Of a stretch of DNA of 64,000 bases, positions 58,584 through 64,000 are shown one piece after another. The position numbers were made by a program, and so were the translations under genes. The stretch is from JTS-AC122 sp050246015. Lineage in GTDB: Bacteria > Planctomycetota > Phycisphaerae > Phycisphaerales > UBA1924. Position 1 is the first letter of the stretch. Each line of letters starts with the position of its first letter. The stretch spans positions 309,443 to 373,442 of the forward strand of contig JBFWWU010000002.1 in assembly GCA_050246015.1 (NCBI GenBank), read 5' to 3'. A model generated the notes under the pieces. It made no database searches. It was given only the letters and a program-made list of their open reading frames with translations, and was not told the DNA's origin.

Positions 58584-60950
58584 CTAGCGGCCCTCCTTCT
58601 GGCCCGGTGCGTTCTCGTTCGCGGGCGCCGCCTCGGCAGGCTTCTCCGGCGCGGGCGCCTCGGGCGGCGCCGGCACCTTCTGCTTTCTCGGCGCGGGGCG
58701 AAGCGCAATCCTCAGGGCCCGATCGCCGAACTCCGGCGTCGTGATCGATACCTCCACGTCCCCCCCCGTCGGTTGAACAATCGTCCATTCCACCGTCCGA
58801 TCGCCCCCGCTGCCGGCGAGATTCGTCACCCGGACCGAGCGCTGCCCGACCAGGATCGAATCCTGGGGCAGGTTCATGGTGACGCGCATCGGCGCCAGTC
58901 GGCGCGCCTTCTGCGCCAGCGCCGACCGCATCGGCATCCAACCCTCATTCGAGACTCGCACCCCCACTCGCCACAGCCCGCCGCCCAAGTCTTCCACCCA
59001 CGGCTCGTCAACATTCACCCTGGGCAGTTTCTTCGCAAGTTCGATGATGAACTTCGCCTGCTGATCGACCAGTGCGGGGACATCTGTTTCCGGCGGGTTC
59101 ATCTTGAACCCCGGCACCCACCCGCCGATTTCGACCGTCCCAAGCTGCGGATGGTCGAACGGCTTGAACTCGATAAAGCCCGCGCCCTGGCGCTTGTCGT
59201 CGGAATATTTGAGCCACTTGGCGTCGTCGGCATCGGACGCCGGCCCGCCCGACGCACGCGCGGGCGAACCGTCGGCACCGCCGGGTCCAGCGCCAAATCC
59301 GCCGCGCCCCCCTCGCCCGCCGCGGCCGCCCCCGGGGAACCCTCCGCCGGGTTGGGCGCCGCGCGGGCCCCGCGCTCCCTCCGTCGGCGCGGGCACGGCC
59401 GGCTGCGACGGCGGGGCCGCACTCGCGGCGGGCGCGGGCGCCACCTCAGGCAACCCGCCCGCGAACGCCGCCATCGCCGCCGCTCTCAACTTCTCCTGCG
59501 CCTCCGGCGGCAGGTTCATCGCTTGCTGCATCATCTCGCGACGCTGCCCAGGCGTGGCGGCCCGGAACCGCTCGATCATCGCGGTGACCTCTGCGTCCGA
59601 AATCCCGCCGGCCCCCGCCCCCCCCGCCCCCCCTGCCCCGCCTGCGCCCACCGCCGCCGCCCCCGGTTCCCCCTCACCCCCTTCACGCGGCGGCCTCCCG
59701 CCCGGCGCGCCGCGCCCGCGCCGCTCTCCTTCTCCTCCACCCGGACGCGCCTCGCCAGCCGGGGGCGTCTCGGACTTCACCAGGTCCGGCCGCACCCACA
59801 CCGGCGTCGAGAACGACCACATCCCCAGGAACCCGTACGTCCATCCGTACAGCGTGCCCGCCGAATCGCCCGCCGTCGCCCCGGTCATGCCCGTCGCATC
59901 CTTGAACAACTTGCCCATCTCCTCCCACACGGGCTTGTCGTCGTTTTCGATCCCGGTCGTCACGCGCCCGGTCTGATCGAACTTGCCCGCCTCGGGGATG
60001 TTCACGAGATTGTCCTGCGGGCCGTAGACCACCACGCCCACCAGGTTCGGCTTGCTCAAGATCCACTGCGCGATCGCTCGCGTCTCGGGCTCGCACAGCG
60101 CGCACGAACCAGCGCCATCCTGGAACTCGGGCCAGTGATACGGGAAGTTCTTCGACAGGTCGGTCCCGTCGCTGCCATCTTCGGCGATCTTCCCGTCGCC
60201 GTCCTGATCCTTCCCCTCGATCACCACGGCGTACTCCGCGCGCTCGCCCTTGTTGCGATCGGGACGCTTCAGCACGCGCGGGTCCGACGGATCTCGCATC
60301 TCCGTCGCTTCGAGCCCGTAGGCAGGCCCCGGATCCGGCACCCGCATCACCGTGATGTACCCGTCCCCGTTCAGATCCACCGGTCCGTCCTCGTCGATTC
60401 GTCCGTCCGAGTCAGAGTCCCACTCGCCCGGACTCCGCGCGCCATCGCGCCGGACCGTCGCCGTGCGCTCCCGCTCGTACCCGTCCGGATCCGCGCACGG
60501 CATCACATAGATACACACATCCGCGAGCGGCGCAGCGCCCGCATCACCCGACGCCAGTTGCCTGGCCACTCCAAGCGCTGCGTCGATGCCGACCTGGTGC
60601 TGCGCGTTTAGCCCCGCCGCGATCAGCATCGCCGGCTTCTTGCCCCCCCCATCGTCCCCGATCCGCAGCACGTGCAGCGGCCGGCCTTGCTTGCTCGTCC
60701 CGTACGACGCGTCGGCGATCTTCCCGCCGCTCTCGACGATGAGCGTTTCGATCCGCGCCGAGATCTCGTCGGGCACGAGGCCGGTACTCGGCGCCGCGAC
60801 CGCTCTGGTCGGCGCGGCCGACCCGGGTGCTTCGCCCCGTGCCGGGCCCGCGGTCGCGCGCGTGCCTACCGAAGCGGGGATCGCCGTACCGGCACTCAGG
60901 ACCAGTACCGCGGCCATCGAACGTCGGATGTAGGTTCTGTGGGTGTTCAT
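58584..60950 (-). CDS. M14 peptidase-like secreted protein, catalytically dead (pseudoenzyme)
   Basis: 788 residues, paralogue of the next gene downstream. Signal peptide about 1-35. It keeps the M14 frame and the Asp-rich loops (DSDSDGRIDEDG, DQDGDGKIAEDG), but every catalytic position has changed. The HxxE site reads NAQH (115-118), the third zinc His is Gly310 (VVYGPQDN), the substrate Arg is Lys267 (LSKNFP) and the catalytic Glu is Pro383 (FSTPVW). Residues 400-600 are a long Gly/Pro/Arg-rich low-complexity insert absent from the paralogue. The frame is open, so it is a pseudoenzyme rather than a pseudogene. It may bind peptide or pair with the active enzyme. It is upstream of the active gene with no gap. 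Confidence 0.85.
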   Translation of the reverse strand: MNTHRTYIRRSMAAVLVLSAGTAIPASVGTRATAGPARGEAPGSAAPTRAVAAPSTGLVPDEISARIETLIVESGGKIADASYGTSKQGRPLHVLRIGDDGGGKKPAMLIAAGLNAQHQVGIDAALGVARQLASGDAGAAPLADVCIYVMPCADPDGYERERTATVRRDGARSPGEWDSDSDGRIDEDGPVDLNGDGYITVMRVPDPGPAYGLEATEMRDPSDPRVLKRPDRNKGERAEYAVVIEGKDQDGDGKIAEDGSDGTDLSKNFPYHWPEFQDGAGSCALCEPETRAIAQWILSKPNLVGVVVYGPQDNLVNIPEAGKFDQTGRVTTGIENDDKPVWEEMGKLFKDATGMTGATAGDSAGTLYGWTYGFLGMWSFSTPVWVRPDLVKSETPPAGEARPGGGEGERRGRGAPGGRPPREGGEGEPGAAAVGAGGAGGAGGAGAGGISDAEVTAMIERFRAATPGQRREMMQQAMNLPPEAQEKLRAAAMAAFAGGLPEVAPAPAASAAPPSQPAVPAPTEGARGPRGAQPGGGFPGGGRGGRGGRGGFGAGPGGADGSPARASGGPASDADDAKWLKYSDDKRQGAGFIEFKPFDHPQLGTVEIGGWVPGFKMNPPETDVPALVDQQAKFIIELAKKLPRVNVDEPWVEDLGGGLWRVGVRVSNEGWMPMRSALAQKARRLAPMRVTMNLPQDSILVGQRSVRVTNLAGSGGDRTVEWTIVQPTGGDVEVSITTPEFGDRALRIALRPAPRKQKVPAPPEAPAPEKPAEAAPANENAPGQKEGR

Positions 60951-61032
60951 GGGGTGGTGTCAGCATACCGACTCTTGGGTCCGTGCGTTGCACGAGTTTC
61001 CTGCTCACTGGCCGGATCAACTACGCTTCGGC

Positions 61033-62259
61033 ATGCCCTTCCAGCCCGCCACGTCGCTCGCGCCATTCGGGACGACCATCTTCACAACCATGTCGCGCCT
61101 CGCCGTCGAGCACGGCGCCGTCAATCTCTCGCAAGGATTCCCCGATTTCGATGGGCCCGAGTTCGTCAAGGAGGCCGCCATCAAGGCCATCCGCGACGGG
61201 CACGCCCAGTATGCCCCCATGTCCGGCATCCCCTCGCTCCGGCGCGCGCTCGCGGAGCGCTTCACCGCGTCCAGCGGCGTCCCCGCCGACCCCGACACCC
61301 ACGTCACCGTCACCAGCGGATGCACCGAAGCCATCGCCGCCGCGCTGCTGGGCGTCTGCAACCCCGGTGACGAGGTAATCCTCTTCGAGCCCTTCTACGA
61401 CTCGTACCGGGCGTGCGTCGCGATGACCGGCGCCGCCGCACGCGTGGTGACTCTCCACGCCCGCGCCGACCCGGCCACGAACATTCGCTCCTTCGAGTTC
61501 GACCAGGACGAGCTTCGCGCCGCCTTCACGCCGCGCACCAAGGCGATCGTCCTCAACACGCCGCACAACCCCACCGCCAAGGTCTTCTCGCGCGCCGAAC
61601 TCCAACTCATCGCGAGCCTGTGCATCCAGCACGGCGTCATCGCCATCACCGACGAGGTGTACGAGCGCCTCACCTTCGACGGCGACCGGCCGCACATCCA
61701 CCTCGCCTCGCTCCCCGGCATGGCGGAGCGCACGATCACGCTTTCCAGCCTGGGAAAGACCTTCAGCCTGACGGGCTGGAAGATCGGATGGGCCATCGCG
61801 CCCCCGGCGCTGACACAGGCCGTGCGCTCCGCCCACCAGTTCCTCACGTTCGCCACCAGCACGCCGATGCAGCACGCCGCGGTCGTCGCGCTGCAGCGTG
61901 AACAGGAGTACGTCGCCGAGCTCATGACGCTCTATCGCTCCAGCCGCGACTTCCTCGCCGGCGCGCTCGAATCGCTCGGCTTCGACGTCTTCCCTTGCCA
62001 GGGCACCTACTTCATCATGGCCGGACATGACAGACTCTCGGGCTCGCTCCCATCCGATCCGTCCACCTCCGCCGACGTCGCGTTCTGCATGCACCTGACG
62101 CGCCAGATCGGAGTCGCGGCCATCCCTCCAAGTGCCTTCTACATCAATACCAGCCTCGGCACACCGCTGGTGCGGTTCGCGTTCTGCAAGAAGCGCCAGA
62201 CCCTTGAGTTGGCGGTGGCGCGGCTGGAACGACTCCGAGCACCCCTCTCCGAGCCATGA
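61033..62259 (+). CDS. Class I/II PLP-dependent aminotransferase
   Basis: 408 residues. Fold type I aminotransferase with the substrate-binding start LSQGFPDFDGPEFV, the LNTPHNPTAKV segment and the PLP lysine K242 in SSLGKTFSLTGWK. This resembles the kynurenine aminotransferase / methionine aminotransferase (YbdL) subgroup, which transaminates aromatic or sulphur amino acids. The start is ATG 61033; an earlier in-frame ATG (60943) would overlap the divergent gene. It is followed by rlmE, 52 bases on. Confidence 0.87.
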   Translation: MPFQPATSLAPFGTTIFTTMSRLAVEHGAVNLSQGFPDFDGPEFVKEAAIKAIRDGHAQYAPMSGIPSLRRALAERFTASSGVPADPDTHVTVTSGCTEAIAAALLGVCNPGDEVILFEPFYDSYRACVAMTGAAARVVTLHARADPATNIRSFEFDQDELRAAFTPRTKAIVLNTPHNPTAKVFSRAELQLIASLCIQHGVIAITDEVYERLTFDGDRPHIHLASLPGMAERTITLSSLGKTFSLTGWKIGWAIAPPALTQAVRSAHQFLTFATSTPMQHAAVVALQREQEYVAELMTLYRSSRDFLAGALESLGFDVFPCQGTYFIMAGHDRLSGSLPSDPSTSADVAFCMHLTRQIGVAAIPPSAFYINTSLGTPLVRFAFCKKRQTLELAVARLERLRAPLSEP

Positions 62260-62311
62260 AACCGATCAGGCGTCCGCACGCTGGCCACGCAGTCGGCGTG
62301 TAGCATCCTGC

Positions 62312-62962
62312 ATGGCGCAGGGACGGCAACTGCACGACAAGTACTTCAAGCAGGCAAAGGCCGAGGGGTACGCCGCGCGCTCCGCCTACAAACTCAAGCA
62401 GATCTGCCAGAAGCGCCCGCTCCTCCGCCGCGGCGACGCCGTGCTCGACCTCGGCTGCGCCCCCGGCTCGTGGATGCAGGTCGCCAGCGAACTCGTCGGC
62501 GCTCGCGGCATCGTCGTCGGGCTCGACCTGCAGCCGGTCGACGTATCCCTTCCCCAGAATGCCAAAGCCCTCCAAGGCGACGTCTTCCACTTCGACCCCG
62601 CCGCGCTCACCGCCCTCCTCCAGGCCCCGGCCGCTCCCGCGACCTCTCCGGGCACTTCTCTCGCCCGCCTCTTTGACGCCGTCATCAGCGACATGGCCCC
62701 CAACACCACCGGCGACGGCGACCACTTCCGATCCGTCGAACTCTGCCGGCGCGTCCTCACCATTCTGCCCGCCCTTCTCAAGGTCGGCGGCAACCTCACC
62801 ATGAAGGTCTTCGAAGGCGAGCAGTACCCCGCGCTGCTCGCCGAAACCCGTGCCGCCTTCCGCGATGTCAAGGGGTTCAAGCCCGACGCCACGCGCGGCG
62901 TCTCGAAAGAGATGTACATCATCGCGCTCGGGTACACGGGGCGCTTGGGAGATCCGGCGTGA
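62312..62962 (+). CDS. rlmE: 23S rRNA (uridine-2552-2'-O)-methyltransferase RlmE
   Basis: 216 residues, the normal FtsJ/RlmE length. Catalytic tetrad K-D-K-E: Lys27 (SAYKL), Asp in ISDMAPN (about 132), Lys in NLTMKVFEG (about 169) and Glu in GVSKEMYI (about 203). SAM-binding motif DLGCAPGSW lies at 46-54. It methylates U2552 in the large ribosomal subunit. ATG 62312 is chosen because it starts the conserved region. The stop overlaps the GTG of the next gene by 4 bases. Confidence 0.92.
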   Translation: MAQGRQLHDKYFKQAKAEGYAARSAYKLKQICQKRPLLRRGDAVLDLGCAPGSWMQVASELVGARGIVVGLDLQPVDVSLPQNAKALQGDVFHFDPAALTALLQAPAAPATSPGTSLARLFDAVISDMAPNTTGDGDHFRSVELCRRVLTILPALLKVGGNLTMKVFEGEQYPALLAETRAAFRDVKGFKPDATRGVSKEMYIIALGYTGRLGDPA

Positions 62963-64000
62963 CGTTCCTCACACCGATCCCCGCCATCATCGCCGCGTGC
63001 ATCGCGTGTCCCCTCCTGATCCTGTACTACTTCCTCAAGCTCCGGCGACGGACGGTGCGCGTCACCTCGACGCTGCTGTGGGAGCGCGCCGTCAAGGACC
63101 TGCAGGTCAACACTCCATTTCGATGGATCCGGCTCTCCCTGCTGCTGCTTGTTCAGATCCTCATCCTCGCCGCCCTCTTGCTGGCGCTGGCGCGACCGGC
63201 GACCGACGACCCGCTCGGCGCCACGCGCCGGGTCATCATTCTGATTGACCGATCCGCGTCGATGGACGCGCGCGACGGGGCCGACACCGCCCTGGGCGAC
63301 CCGGCCGCCACCCCCCCCGTCATCTCGCGTTTGCAGCAGGCCAGGCTCGAAGCGCTGCGGATCGCCGAATCGCTCCGCGGCGGATCGTGGCTCTCCCGGC
63401 TGCTGGGCGCGGCCCGCGACGACGTATCCATCTGCGTCGTCGATTTCGCCGCCTCCCCCACGCTGCGCACTCGCTTCACTTCCGACGCCTCCGCCATCCG
63501 GGAAGCGATCGAATCGATCTCGCAGACCGACCAGCCCGGCAACCTCGTCGCGGCGCTTCAGGTCGTCGCCGGGCTCACGATCCTCGCGGCCGACGAGACC
63601 CCGCAGGACGAGCCGGCGACGCTCTTCATTCTCAGCGACGGTTCTTTCCCTCACTCGCCCAGCGACCTCACGCTCCCTCGCGCCATCGTGCGCTACGTGC
63701 AGATCGGGCCGAGTCCGATTCTCGCCCCCGGCGTCGATCCCGCCTCGCGCCCCACGCCTTCATCGCTCGACGACGAATCGATCTCGCTCCGCGAAAACCT
63801 CGGCATTACGGCGATCAGCGCCCGGCGCGACCCCGAATCCCCCGCGACCGTTCGAGTCTTCGTACGGCTTCAGTCAAATGCCCCCCGTATCGTTCGCGGC
63901 GTCGCGAGCCTGGCCCTCGACGGGCAACCCGTTCAATCCCGCGCGTTCGTCGTCGGCCCCGCGCCGCGCTCGCTCGCCAACGCTCCGCCCCCCCCCACCC
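62959..64000 (+). CDS. BatA-like VWA protein, cut by the right edge
   Basis: 347 codons in the window from GTG 62959 (GTGA overlap with rlmE), open to the end. The N-terminus matches the aerotolerance-regulator BatA N-terminal domain: a membrane helix (about 5-25, IPAIIAACIACPLLILYYFL), a basic motif (KLRRRTVRVTSTLLW) and a second helix near residues 55-74 (LSLLLLVQILILAALLLALA). A VWA domain follows with the MIDAS motif DRSAS (about 95-99) and later DxT/D loops. Bat-type proteins act in envelope integrity. The right side, with further domains and probably a third helix, lies outside the window. Confidence 0.82.
   Translation, partial: MTFLTPIPAIIAACIACPLLILYYFLKLRRRTVRVTSTLLWERAVKDLQVNTPFRWIRLSLLLLVQILILAALLLALARPATDDPLGATRRVIILIDRSASMDARDGADTALGDPAATPPVISRLQQARLEALRIAESLRGGSWLSRLLGAARDDVSICVVDFAASPTLRTRFTSDASAIREAIESISQTDQPGNLVAALQVVAGLTILAADETPQDEPATLFILSDGSFPHSPSDLTLPRAIVRYVQIGPSPILAPGVDPASRPTPSSLDDESISLRENLGITAISARRDPESPATVRVFVRLQSNAPRIVRGVASLALDGQPVQSRAFVVGPAPRSLANAPPPPT

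Noticed and set aside
58584..60950. Treating the second M14 gene as an active peptidase
   Set aside because: The zinc ligands and catalytic Glu are all replaced, so only a pseudoenzyme call is supported.

Overview
The window is GC-rich, densely packed bacterial chromosome. It carries mreBCD, a type II secretion cluster, prepilin-like proteins with the FTLIE-type N-terminus, tandem secreted M14 peptidases and a secreted protein ending in a dockerin-like EF-hand pair followed by a terminal Gly-Cys. This combination suggests a Planctomycetota bacterium, probably class Phycisphaerae. That placement is inferred from gene content; no rRNA gene is present. No insertion sequence, prophage, CRISPR array or integrase was seen.

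Layout. 1-9111 (minus): a type II secretion cluster in the order gspG, H, I, J, K, L, M and a secretin cut by the left edge; gspH to gspM are joined by 4-base stop/start overlaps. 9314-11872 (minus): mreB-mreC-mreD, directly upstream of gspG. 12121-12339: a SlyX-like coiled-coil protein. 12582-18848 (minus): a secreted protein, a TPR protein, an O-antigen-ligase-like membrane protein and an acidic/His-rich membrane protein. 18963-20687 (plus): rsmE, a DUF486 membrane protein and a zinc-ribbon membrane protein. 20715-22226: a sigma-54 activator. 22848-24749: a DUF1444-type protein and an unrecognised protein, each followed by a good terminator. 24822-29943: an AI-2E-type transporter, an isolated topoisomerase VI B subunit and an LpxH-like phosphoesterase. 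30059-32808 (minus): a fasciclin protein, an ECF sigma factor and its anti-sigma factor. 32968-37360: citrate synthase, an APC permease with a USP domain and an MBL hydrolase. 37466-37688: two related hairpin repeats. 37777-39111: a prepilin-like protein and a 56-residue membrane protein. 39515-43376: an aldehyde dehydrogenase, an MFS-like permease and pyrH.

43674-54523 is the most unusual block. It is an eight-gene plus-strand unit encoding a VWA protein with a TonB-like membrane anchor, a secreted protein, ExbB, two ExbD proteins, a large helical-repeat secreted protein, a large single-span membrane protein and a secreted zinc-ribbon protein. Most junctions are 4-base overlaps. It looks like a proton-motive-force-driven envelope machine whose moving part is a VWA domain; the function is not known.

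The right end holds tRNA-Val(GAC), the dockerin-type secreted protein, an M14 carboxypeptidase adjoining an M14 paralogue that has lost all its catalytic residues, an aminotransferase, rlmE and a BatA-like VWA protein cut by the right edge.
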